Below are positions 25,886 through 31,784 of a stretch of 31,784 nucleotides of DNA, piece after piece. The stretch is taken from NCBI GenBank assembly GCA_964561455.1, contig CAZLPS010000042.1, forward strand, positions 1 through 31,784, read 5' to 3'. The notes under the pieces were generated by a model. The model was given only the letters and a program-made list of their open reading frames with translations, had not been told where the DNA came from and made no database searches. Within the stretch, counting starts at the first letter, position 1. Every line of letters begins with the position of its first letter. The position numbers were made by a program, and so were the translations under genes. This stretch comes from JABDGR01 sp964561455 (GTDB lineage: Bacteria > Verrucomicrobiota > Verrucomicrobiia > Opitutales > JABDGR01).

Positions 25886-25960
25886 GCGTTTTGGACCTGA
25901 ACTTATTCACATTTTTCATATTTTTTAAGTGCACTTTTGTTCAGCATAATACCCATTTTG

Positions 25961-26743
25961 ATGAATTCCTCCCCCACTTTGCCGCCATCGAAGCTCAGTC
26001 GCTGCCGGGTGGATGAGTTGTTGGTTGCCCGTCAACTGGCTGCATCCCGCACCCAAGCCAAGGCCCTTATCCTGGCTGGCCAAGTCCGCACAGGCCCGGA
26101 TTCGGTGGTTTCCAAGCCGGGCCAGTTGCTACGCAGCGACACAACGCTCATCGTTGCCCAGCCGCCTTTATTTGTATCCCGTGGAGGCGAAAAGCTGGCG
26201 GGGTTTTTGCGGCAATTTCCGCTGGCCATGGCGGGTATTCACGCTCTGGATGTGGGTGCTTCGACGGGCGGCTTTACCGATTGCCTCCTCCAGCACGGGG
26301 CCGCGAGTGTCACGTGCGTGGATGTGGGCCGGGCGCAATTGCACGCCAAGCTCCGGGCGGACCCACGCGTGACCAACCTGGAGAAAATCAACGCCCGGCA
26401 TCTGGGCGAAACGGCGCTGCCCCGCCCGATCTACGAATTGGTGGTGATGGATGTTTCTTTCATCTCGCTCACGAAAGTCCTCCCGGCGGTGTGGGCGCGG
26501 GTCTCCCCCGGTGGCCACTTGATTGCCCTGGTGAAGCCCCAGTTCGAGGCGACGCGCGCCGAGGCGACGGCCGGACGGGGAATCATTCGCGACCCCGCCA
26601 TTCACCAAAGAATATTAAAAAATATCATAAAATACTCTCTGACGAACCTGGCTGGCTCCGTCCTCCACGGCGAGCTGCCGTCGCCCCTGCCGGGCGGGGA
26701 TGGGAACACCGAGTTTTTGATGGGACTGTTAAAGAAGTTTTGA
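25961..26743 (+). CDS. tlyA: TlyA-family rRNA 2'-O-methyltransferase
   Basis: TlyA proteins 2'-O-methylate cytidines in 16S and/or 23S rRNA; some members also have reported hemolysin activity. The ATG at 25961 gives 260 residues; an in-frame TTG at 25937 is a less likely start. Residues about 11-68 form an S4 RNA-binding domain (CRVDELLVARQLAASRTQAKALILAGQVRT). The family junction FVSRGGEKL (71-79) follows, then an FtsJ-like methyltransferase with the SAM loop ALDVGASTGGFTDCLL (95-110), VVMDVSFISLTKV and LVKPQFE. The 3' part after about 26600 is more AT-rich than the body. It is divergent from mraZ and is followed by nadK on the same strand, a pairing also seen in other phyla. Confidence 0.93.
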   Translation: MNSSPTLPPSKLSRCRVDELLVARQLAASRTQAKALILAGQVRTGPDSVVSKPGQLLRSDTTLIVAQPPLFVSRGGEKLAGFLRQFPLAMAGIHALDVGASTGGFTDCLLQHGAASVTCVDVGRAQLHAKLRADPRVTNLEKINARHLGETALPRPIYELVVMDVSFISLTKVLPAVWARVSPGGHLIALVKPQFEATRAEATAGRGIIRDPAIHQRILKNIIKYSLTNLAGSVLHGELPSPLPGGDGNTEFLMGLLKKF

Positions 26744-26905
26744 GGGTGGAAAGTGGCGTTCGGCATCAAGATTTCGGAGACGACCCATAATCTCCCCCGC
26801 GCACCCCGCCGGCCCCAATGGTGTTTTTAACTTCACACGCCACACTGCACACTCCACACTTGGCTGCGGCCCAATTCAACTTTCGCAATTCAAAAAAACC
26901 TGCCC
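26744..26905. other. Spacer between tlyA and nadK
   Basis: This 162-base gap holds a low-complexity CA/CT-rich stretch (about 26830-26865, CACGCCACACTGCACACTCCACACTT) and an A-rich run just before nadK. No gene, hairpin with a T-run, or clear promoter was found. Confidence 0.5.
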
Positions 26906-27760
26906 ATGTCATCTTCGCCGCTGCTGCGCCGCCTTGCGTTCGTCGTCAACCGCGCCAAACCGGGCGCGGCGGCGCTGGCGCTGGAATTGGCCAGGCTGGC
27001 CCGGCGCCGTAACGTCGCGGTGGCGCTGACTGATCACTTTCCCATCCCGACTGGCTTCCTCAAGGGCCAGGACGCCTGCTGTGTACTTGGGGGCGACGGA
27101 ACCATCCTCAGCGTCGTGGGCGAAGCAGTCGCCGCTCAGGTTCCGGTCTTTGGCATCAACCGCGGCAAACTCGGATTCCTGGCGACCATTCCAGTTAGTG
27201 AAGCCAAACCCATCTTTGCCCGCCTGCTGGCGGGAGACTACCACCTCGCCCGCCGCACCGTCCTGCGCGCCCGCGCCGCAGACGGGCGGGTCGCCCTGGC
27301 GCTGAACGACATTGTGCTGAAGCACCCGGGCCTGTCGCGCCTGATCTCGCTGCAAGTATTTTCCGACGGCAAACTCGTGAATGAATATCACGGTGACGGC
27401 CTGATCTTCGCGACGCCGACCGGCTCGACGGCGTATAATCTTTCGGCGGGGGGCCCGCTCATCCATCCGCACGCCCAAGTGCTGGCGCTTACGCCGATTT
27501 GCCCGCACACGCTGAGCAACCGGGCGGCGATTTTTTCCGGCGCCACCCGGCTGGAAGTCCGCGGCCTGGATCTTGCCATTCAACCCTCGGTGACGCGAGA
27601 CGGGCAGGAATGTTTTGAGGGCGGCAAGGTTCTGCCACTGGAAATTTCGCTGGACCGCCGGACACTGGCCTTGCTGCAGCCGCCGGGGCATTCGCATTTT
27701 GCGCTATTGCGGGATAAATTGCGCTGGGGCAACGAAGGCGATGGCGGCGCGGAGCATTAG
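26906..27760 (+). CDS. nadK: NAD kinase
   Basis: NadK phosphorylates NAD to NADP, the main source of NADP in the cell. The 284-residue product has the catalytic GGDGT motif (62-66, CVLGGDGTILSVV), GINRGKLGFLA (83-93), the second signature HGDGLIFATPTGSTAYNLSAGGPL with the conserved PTGSTAY segment, and the C-terminal PICPHTLSNR. The usual NE pair before the second domain reads ND (LNDIVLKHPG), a mild substitution. It is followed after 35 bases by the convergent end of the thioredoxin genes. The ATG has no Shine-Dalgarno sequence; the leader is A-rich and then CCTGCCC. Confidence 0.95.
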   Translation: MSSSPLLRRLAFVVNRAKPGAAALALELARLARRRNVAVALTDHFPIPTGFLKGQDACCVLGGDGTILSVVGEAVAAQVPVFGINRGKLGFLATIPVSEAKPIFARLLAGDYHLARRTVLRARAADGRVALALNDIVLKHPGLSRLISLQVFSDGKLVNEYHGDGLIFATPTGSTAYNLSAGGPLIHPHAQVLALTPICPHTLSNRAAIFSGATRLEVRGLDLAIQPSVTRDGQECFEGGKVLPLEISLDRRTLALLQPPGHSHFALLRDKLRWGNEGDGGAEH

Positions 27761-27765
27761 GTTGA

Positions 27766-27792
27766 TTTAGTCCATTCAGTCCATTCTGGCCC
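27766..27792. repeat. Short imperfect 9-base repeat (TTnAGTCCA) between convergent genes
   Basis: Three adjacent nonamers, TTTAGTCCA, TTCAGTCCA and the degenerate TTCTGGCCC, fill most of the 35-base gap between the ends of nadK and the first thioredoxin gene. No stem-loop terminator is evident. Confidence 0.4.
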
Positions 27793-27795
27793 TCC

Positions 27796-28740
27796 TCAGT
27801 TCGCGGCCTTGGGTGCTGCCGCCGGGTTCGGCATTGCTGCCAGCGCCTTTTCAATGGCCGGCGCCAAGGCCGCACCGCGCGGGGAAACCGCAATAATGTT
27901 GCCGTCGCCGTCGAGCAGGTAGCTCGCCGGGATGCTGTTGATGCCGTATTTCACGGACAATGCCGTCTGCCAGTGCTTGCCGTCGTAGTACTGCTGCCAA
28001 GGCATCTGGTTCTTTTGGGTAAAAGCCAGCAGACTGGCTTTGCCATTGCTGGCCTCGTCATCGAGACTGACGCCAATGATCTCAAATCCCTTGGCATGAT
28101 ATTTGTTATAAGCGGCGATGACATTGGGCATTTCCCCCACGCAGGGTCCGCACCAGGTCGCCCAAAAATCCACCAGCAGGATCTTGCCCTTATAATTCGC
28201 AATGGCCAGGGGGGCGCCCGCGACGTCCTTGGTGCCTTCGGGAAAAGCGGGGAAGGGCTTGCCCACCGCCAGTTCCCGCTGGACGGCCAGGGAGGCGGAC
28301 TGCGCCTTGACTTGCGCCTCCAACTGCGGAAGCGCCGCGGCCACCTGCTTGGCCTGGCTCGAATCCGGAAATTCTTTCGCCAATTGCTGGTAGGTGGCCA
28401 GACCTTTGTCCGGTGCCTGCAAAACCTGCATGTAGAGTGATGCCTTGGCCACGTAAACTTGCGCCAGTTCGTCAACCTTCGCACCCTTGTGTGCGGCAAT
28501 GATGTCGTCAAAAGACTTCAATTCCGCAGCCAGCCCCGCTTCGGTGTGCTCGCCACTTTGCAGTTTCGTATTGATCTTGGCCACCAAGGCCTGCAGATCC
28601 GGCATGGGCGAAGCCGCCGCCGCCGTCGGCGCGGCCGAGGCCGAGGATGCCGCCGGGGCCGTCTGGCCCAACACAAGCAGACCCGATGCAAACAGCAAAC
28701 AGCCGGCCAAAACCAGTGAACGAGGAGGTGTCGATTTCAT
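27796..28740 (-). CDS. Exported TlpA/ResA-like thioredoxin with one helical module (WCGPC)
   Basis: The ATG at 28740 gives 314 residues with a signal sequence (about 8-26, SLVLAGCLLFASGLLVLG) and then an Ala/Pro-rich linker. The LAGC at 11-14 could be a lipobox but falls early. Residues about 60-140 form a helical module (HTEAGLAAELKSFDDIIAAHKG ... YQQLAKEFPDSSQA) shared with the two upstream paralogs. Residues about 158-305 are a TlpA/ResA-type thioredoxin domain with DFWATWCGPC (191-200), Glu203 at the position of the ResA active-site Glu, GVSLDDE and cis-Pro271. It should act as an envelope disulfide reductase; the partner is unknown. The open frame upstream of 28740 is not coding. It is the last of three tandem paralogs. 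Confidence 0.9.
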   Translation of the reverse strand: MKSTPPRSLVLAGCLLFASGLLVLGQTAPAASSASAAPTAAAASPMPDLQALVAKINTKLQSGEHTEAGLAAELKSFDDIIAAHKGAKVDELAQVYVAKASLYMQVLQAPDKGLATYQQLAKEFPDSSQAKQVAAALPQLEAQVKAQSASLAVQRELAVGKPFPAFPEGTKDVAGAPLAIANYKGKILLVDFWATWCGPCVGEMPNVIAAYNKYHAKGFEIIGVSLDDEASNGKASLLAFTQKNQMPWQQYYDGKHWQTALSVKYGINSIPASYLLDGDGNIIAVSPRGAALAPAIEKALAAMPNPAAAPKAAN

Positions 28741-28770
28741 GGGAGGAGATTGGGATGGGAATGGGTAATA

Positions 28771-28782
28771 TTGACCAATTAT
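28771..28782 (-). promoter_or_regulatory. Shared 12-base element upstream of the first thioredoxin gene
   Basis: The minus strand reads ATAATTGGTCAA, ending 30 bases before the ATG at 28740. The identical 12 bases occur ending 31 bases before the ATG at 31126. With the preceding base it forms CATAAT, a plausible -10 box. No convincing -35 box is seen at standard spacing, so it may be a promoter core or an operator. Confidence 0.5.
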
Positions 28783-28843
28783 GGTAAAACCGCAAATATT
28801 AATTAAAGTTGCCGAGTTTCGGTCCAATGGGGCACGGCACCCC

Positions 28844-29737
28844 TCATCGCGACCCCAGCGCCTTCTCCACCGCCGTGGCCAATTCCTGGCCGCGTAACGA
28901 CACTCCCAGGATTTTGCCGTCGCGGCCAAGAAGAAAGGATGCCGGAATGGCCTCCACCCCGCTTTGGACGGCCAGGACGTTATTCCAGCCCTTGCCGTCA
29001 TAGAATTGCGGCCAGGGCATCTTATGATCTTTTATGAAGGCGGTGACTTTGGTTTTGCCATCGGCATCGTCGTTATCAAGGGTAATACCAACGATCTCAA
29101 GTCCCTTGGCATGGTATCTATTGTAAATGGCAATGACTGAGGGCATCTCCGCCACACAAGGCGCGCACCACGTTGCCCAAAAATCCACCAGTAAAACCCT
29201 GCCCTTGTAGCCCGCCACGGTGACCGCGGCGCCGTTAAGGTCTTTCAGGCCGGCGGGAAACTCGGGAAAAGGTTTGCCGGGCACGAGCGCCATCTGCGCC
29301 TCCAATTTCGCGCGCAAGGGGACGGCGGCCTTCGCGACCGTGGTGTCGGGAAAGTCAGTCATGATTTGCTTGAGCGCAGCGAGGGCTTTGTCATTCAGTC
29401 CAAGCTTATTCCGGTAAATCAGGTACTTGGTGTAGAGGATGTTGGCGACCTCGTCGGTCTTTTCCGCCCGGTGCATGGTGAGGAGATAATCGAACTGCCT
29501 CAGGTCAAGGGCGAGATCCGCCTCGGTTCGGGACCCGGCTTCGAATTTAGCCTCCAAACGATCGAAAATCACCTGCATTTGCGCGTGGACACTGGTACGA
29601 TCCACCACCACCGGCTTGCCCGGATTTGACGACGCCGGGGTATCTGCTGGCGGCGGAGCGGTCGTGGCCGCTTGGAGGCTCGAATCCAACCAACCACATC
29701 CGGCCATGATCAGACCCGCATAAATTTTTGATTTCAT
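28844..29737 (-). CDS. Exported TlpA/ResA-like thioredoxin with one helical module (WCAPC)
   Basis: The ATG at 29737 gives 297 residues: a short signal (MKSKIYAGLIMAGCGW) with a possible lipobox MAGC (Cys14), or alternatively signal peptidase I cleavage after SLQA. One helical module (about 66-145, SRTEADLALDLRQFDYLLTMHR ... LKQIMTDFPDT) precedes the thioredoxin domain with DFWATWCAPC (185-194), Glu197, GITLDNDDADGK and the cis-Pro segment EAIPASFLL. It is most similar to the downstream copy (both have MPSVIA/MPNVIA, YHAKG, FYDGK/YYDGK). The frame upstream to 29854 includes another Met pair (MMDQVP), but the signal sequence favours 29737. No copy of the 12-base element is found at the matching distance. 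Confidence 0.88.
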   Translation of the reverse strand: MKSKIYAGLIMAGCGWLDSSLQAATTAPPPADTPASSNPGKPVVVDRTSVHAQMQVIFDRLEAKFEAGSRTEADLALDLRQFDYLLTMHRAEKTDEVANILYTKYLIYRNKLGLNDKALAALKQIMTDFPDTTVAKAAVPLRAKLEAQMALVPGKPFPEFPAGLKDLNGAAVTVAGYKGRVLLVDFWATWCAPCVAEMPSVIAIYNRYHAKGLEIVGITLDNDDADGKTKVTAFIKDHKMPWPQFYDGKGWNNVLAVQSGVEAIPASFLLGRDGKILGVSLRGQELATAVEKALGSR

Positions 29738-29890
29738 GGCGCGAGGCAAACGTTGGCAGAAAGCTTCCCCGGAAGCAATGGGAACTTGATCCATCATGCT
29801 GGCCCATTGTGGCCGTGCGGGAGTTGTGCTGCGGTCCTGAACGCTCCCGAACACCCCGGTAGTTCTTGCTGATCGGCTCTCTTTTTCTTG

Positions 29891-31126
29891 TCATCCTCCG
29901 CGGGGCTTGCGGGCCAGAGCGGCCATCGCCTGGCTGACCGCCTGGGTCAGGGCCTCCCCATGAAATTGCCGGCCGATGATTTTGCCGTTCTGATCGATCA
30001 AAATAGTCGAAGGAATTTCCCAAACACCATACTTGCGCGCCAGCTGATTTTGCCATTCCCGGCCGTCGCAGAATTCCGGCCAGGTCATATTGCGCGCCGC
30101 AAGAAACGCCGGAAGGCTGGGTTTGCCTTCGGCTGTGTCGAGGCTGATCCCGATAATCTCAAACCCATCCTTATGGAACTGGGCATAAAGCTTTTGGGTG
30201 GTCGGCAATTCCGCGAGACAGGGCTCACACCAAGTCGCCCAAAAATCAAGGAGGACAACCTTCCCTTTAAACTTCGCCACGGAAAGGGCGAGGCCCGAGA
30301 TGTCAGCCGTCGCAAAATCAGGAAAACTTTTCCCGGGAATGAGCGAATTGCGGGTCGCGGCATCCGCCGCCTCCCCGGCCGCCTTGGGCAAATAATCCCG
30401 TGCTCGTTGGGCCGCCGAGGTTCCGGGATAAGACGCCATCATTTGATCGAGTAACGACAGGGCCTTGTCTCTTTGCCCGAGGTATTTCGCATAGGTTTGC
30501 GCCTGCACGAGGGCCACGCGCGCAACCTCGTCCGACCGGTCACCCTTATGTTCCGCCAGGAGATTGGCCAATTGTTTCAATTCCGGGGCCATATCCTGCT
30601 CCGATTCGTGACCATTATAACCCTTCGTTGCCATGTCCTGAATCAGCGCGTCGGTCAGCCGGGTAAGGGCGTCGGTGGCGATTTTCCCAACCTGAGGCAG
30701 ATAGGTGGCGGCATTCCGGGCGGCCACAGTATTGGGATAAGTGGCAATCACCTGGTTAAGCAAAATGGTGGCCTTTTCCCTTTGCCCAAAAAAATTCGCG
30801 TAAATTTCCGCCTGCAAGTACGCGAGATGCGCCACATCTTCGGACTTTTCCCCCGCATGGGCTTGCAGGAGACTTTCAATTTGCTTCATCTCCGTCGCCA
30901 AGTCGCCTTCGGATGTGTGCCCGGCGGCGCTTTTGGCCTTGGTAATTTGCAGCAGATCATTGATTTGCCGCGCCAGACCCGCCGTTGATTGGGGAGGCGC
31001 AGGCTGCGCTAGCAACCCCGCCGAGGCGCCTCCAACCGCCGCCCCTGGTTGGCCGGCCGCCGGCAAATTCAGCGCAACCAGGCAAAGTCCGGTTAGGGAA
31101 AATGGGAGAAGTTTCGTCAATTTCAT
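29891..31126 (-). CDS. Exported TlpA/ResA-like thioredoxin with duplicated helical module (WCEPC)
   Basis: The ATG at 31126 gives 411 residues with a signal peptide (MKLTKLLPFSLTGLCLVALNLPAAGQ, cleavage likely near AAG). Two copies of the family helical module follow, about 64-145 (GHTSEGDLATEMKQIESLLQ, FFGQREKATILLNQVIATYP) and about 165-248 (GHESEQDMAPELKQLANLL, YLGQRDKALSLLDQMMASYP). The thioredoxin domain (about 262-405) has DFWATWCEPC (294-303), Glu306, GISLDTAEGK and the cis-Pro segment WEIPSTILI. CEPC plus the following Glu is the active-site pattern of Bacillus ResA, which reduces apocytochrome c. It is the first of the three tandem genes and is divergent from the CcsA-like gene. Confidence 0.9.
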   Translation of the reverse strand: MKLTKLLPFSLTGLCLVALNLPAAGQPGAAVGGASAGLLAQPAPPQSTAGLARQINDLLQITKAKSAAGHTSEGDLATEMKQIESLLQAHAGEKSEDVAHLAYLQAEIYANFFGQREKATILLNQVIATYPNTVAARNAATYLPQVGKIATDALTRLTDALIQDMATKGYNGHESEQDMAPELKQLANLLAEHKGDRSDEVARVALVQAQTYAKYLGQRDKALSLLDQMMASYPGTSAAQRARDYLPKAAGEAADAATRNSLIPGKSFPDFATADISGLALSVAKFKGKVVLLDFWATWCEPCLAELPTTQKLYAQFHKDGFEIIGISLDTAEGKPSLPAFLAARNMTWPEFCDGREWQNQLARKYGVWEIPSTILIDQNGKIIGRQFHGEALTQAVSQAMAALARKPRGG

Positions 31127-31435
31127 GAAGTTGGGGGGTGGGCAGGACTGTCTAACCTTGACCAATTATTCGCCTCCTTCAACCAGAAATCCAGGTCCTG
31201 CCACCAGCAGAATTAAAACCGGCACCTTGGTCGAATGGATTCAGCTTTCCCGGAGGCAAACTATCCCCAAGGTCGGAGACTATCCCGTCGAAATTCCGAA
31301 GGGTAAACCGTTTTCAACCGGTGGAAACACCATCACCCCGCCCAATGATTCCCGCCCCCGTCTGCCCACCCAATTCCGCCTTGAGCGCAGCCTCGCAGCG
31401 CGCTAGGATGCCCGGTTCCTCCAACCCGCCATTGC
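31127..31435. other. Divergent intergenic region between the CEPC thioredoxin and CcsA-like genes
   Basis: This 309-base region should hold promoters for both directions. It contains the second copy of the 12-base element (31158-31169) serving the minus-strand gene. A C-rich segment (31330-31380) precedes the plus-strand gene. An antisense-type open frame enters it from within the thioredoxin gene but shows no protein-like features. No tRNA, terminator or small gene was recognised. Confidence 0.5.
31158..31169 (-). promoter_or_regulatory. Shared 12-base element upstream of the CEPC thioredoxin gene
   Basis: The minus strand reads ATAATTGGTCAA, identical to 28782-28771 and ending 31 bases before the ATG at 31126. 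With the preceding base it gives AATAAT, a fair -10 box. The flanks of the two copies differ, so the match stands out from simple duplication of the whole leader. Confidence 0.5.
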
Positions 31436-31784
31436 ATGTTTGAAAACCCACCGTTGGATTTTTTGTGGACCGGAGTCGCGTTTTACCTCGCCGGCTTTGG
31501 CTACGCCCTGGCCGCGGCATTGCGGGCCCGCGAGCACGGCCGGCCGGCGTTTTACACTTTGATTGGTTCCGGGTTCGCGGCGCAAAGCGCCGGCCTTTAT
31601 CTCCGCGGGTTGGAGACGCATTCGCTGCCGGTGGGCAACGCCTTCGAGCTGTTGCAGGCGCTGGCGTGGGTGACGATTTTTCTGAAATTGATTTTACGCG
31701 CGACGTTGCGCCTGCGGTTGTTGGGCTTTTTTGCGGCCGGGCTGGCGGCGGCGCTGGGGGTGATTTCGCTGTTCATGCCGAGCG
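31436..31784 (+). CDS. CcsA/HemX-like membrane protein (3' partial)
   Basis: The frame from the ATG at 31436 runs off the window and gives 116 residues starting MFENPPLDFLWTGVAFYLAG. It shows at least three hydrophobic segments (about 9-28, 40-55 and 95-115). The signature YLRGLETHSLPVGNAFELLQALAW is typical of the N-terminal part of CcsA/CcmC/HemX-type cytochrome c assembly proteins. CcsA attaches heme to apocytochrome c with CcsB (ResB); HemX instead is linked to heme synthesis genes. The WWD heme-handling motif that would help decide is outside the window. The divergent ResA-like thioredoxin supports the cytochrome c reading but does not prove it. Confidence 0.75.
   Translation, partial: MFENPPLDFLWTGVAFYLAGFGYALAAALRAREHGRPAFYTLIGSGFAAQSAGLYLRGLETHSLPVGNAFELLQALAWVTIFLKLILRATLRLRLLGFFAAGLAAALGVISLFMPS

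Noticed and set aside
25260..25934. Long minus-strand frame upstream of the small ORF (292 residues in total)
   Set aside because: It overlaps mraZ in another frame and lacks domain features; MraZ is unmistakable in the competing frame. Only the last 67 codons, outside mraZ, were kept as a possible gene.
28741..29001. N-terminal extension of the CGPC thioredoxin frame
   Set aside because: The extension precedes a good signal sequence, crosses the 12-base promoter-like element and runs into the paralog's 3' end, so the ATG at 28740 is preferred.
29786..29797. TTGATCCATCAT as a third copy of the 12-base thioredoxin element
   Set aside because: It matches only 9 of 12 bases and lies 48 bases from the start instead of 30-31, so chance is a sufficient explanation.
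1..31784. tRNA, rRNA, CRISPR, insertion sequence, phage or plasmid elements
   Set aside because: No cloverleaf-like GGTTCGA context, no regularly spaced direct repeats with spacers, and no transposase, integrase or replication motifs were seen on either strand.

Overview
The window is a GC-rich bacterial chromosome segment, almost certainly from the Verrucomicrobiota. This is inferred from a long division and cell wall (dcw) cluster holding a fused MurC-MurB protein and a LysM protein between murD and ftsW, from paralogous helical-repeat proteins of the 'DPxxALxWxxSLP' type, and from start codons that mostly lack a Shine-Dalgarno sequence. The class cannot be fixed from sequence reading alone. 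No tRNA, rRNA, CRISPR array, insertion sequence or prophage gene was seen.

Layout. (1) Positions 3-4652, plus strand: the end of a Gfo/Idh/MocA oxidoreductase, then two tandem paralogous membrane-anchored helical-repeat proteins of unknown function. (2) Positions 4705-25819, minus strand: a nearly complete dcw cluster. In transcription order it is mraZ, a possible 67-residue ORF, rsmH, an ftsL-like gene, ftsI, murE, murF, mraY, murD, a LysM protein, ftsW, murG, murC-murB, ddl, ftsQ, ftsA and ftsZ, followed by a seven-repeat beta-propeller lipoprotein. Many genes overlap by 1-7 bases. MurE carries the DNPR motif, which predicts meso-diaminopimelate in the peptidoglycan. (3) Positions 25820-25960: a divergent control region with four TGG boxes at an exact 10-base period, the expected form of a MraZ operator. 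(4) Positions 25961-27760, plus strand: a TlyA-type rRNA methyltransferase and NAD kinase. (5) Positions 27796-31126, minus strand: three paralogous exported TlpA/ResA-like thioredoxins, each with one or two N-terminal helical modules. (6) Positions 31436 to the end, plus strand: the start of a CcsA/HemX-like membrane protein.

How the genes work together. Region 2 encodes lipid II synthesis (MurB, C, D, E, F, Ddl, MraY, MurG) and the septal machine that uses it (FtsZ, A, Q, L, W, I). A LysM protein and a propeller lipoprotein are probable envelope accessories. Regions 5 and 6 may form an envelope redox or cytochrome c maturation locus: the third thioredoxin has the CEPC active site of ResA and is divergent from the CcsA-like gene. 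That link is inference.

Most notable points: FtsZ has Thr where the second Asp of the T7 catalytic loop (NxDFAD) is expected; MurC and MurB are fused, with Cys at the usual catalytic Ser of MurB; there is a four-box MraZ operator candidate; the thioredoxin family is tandem with duplicated helical modules, and two members share a 12-base upstream element at almost the same distance; and start codons are often preceded by pyrimidine-rich, anti-Shine-Dalgarno-like leaders.
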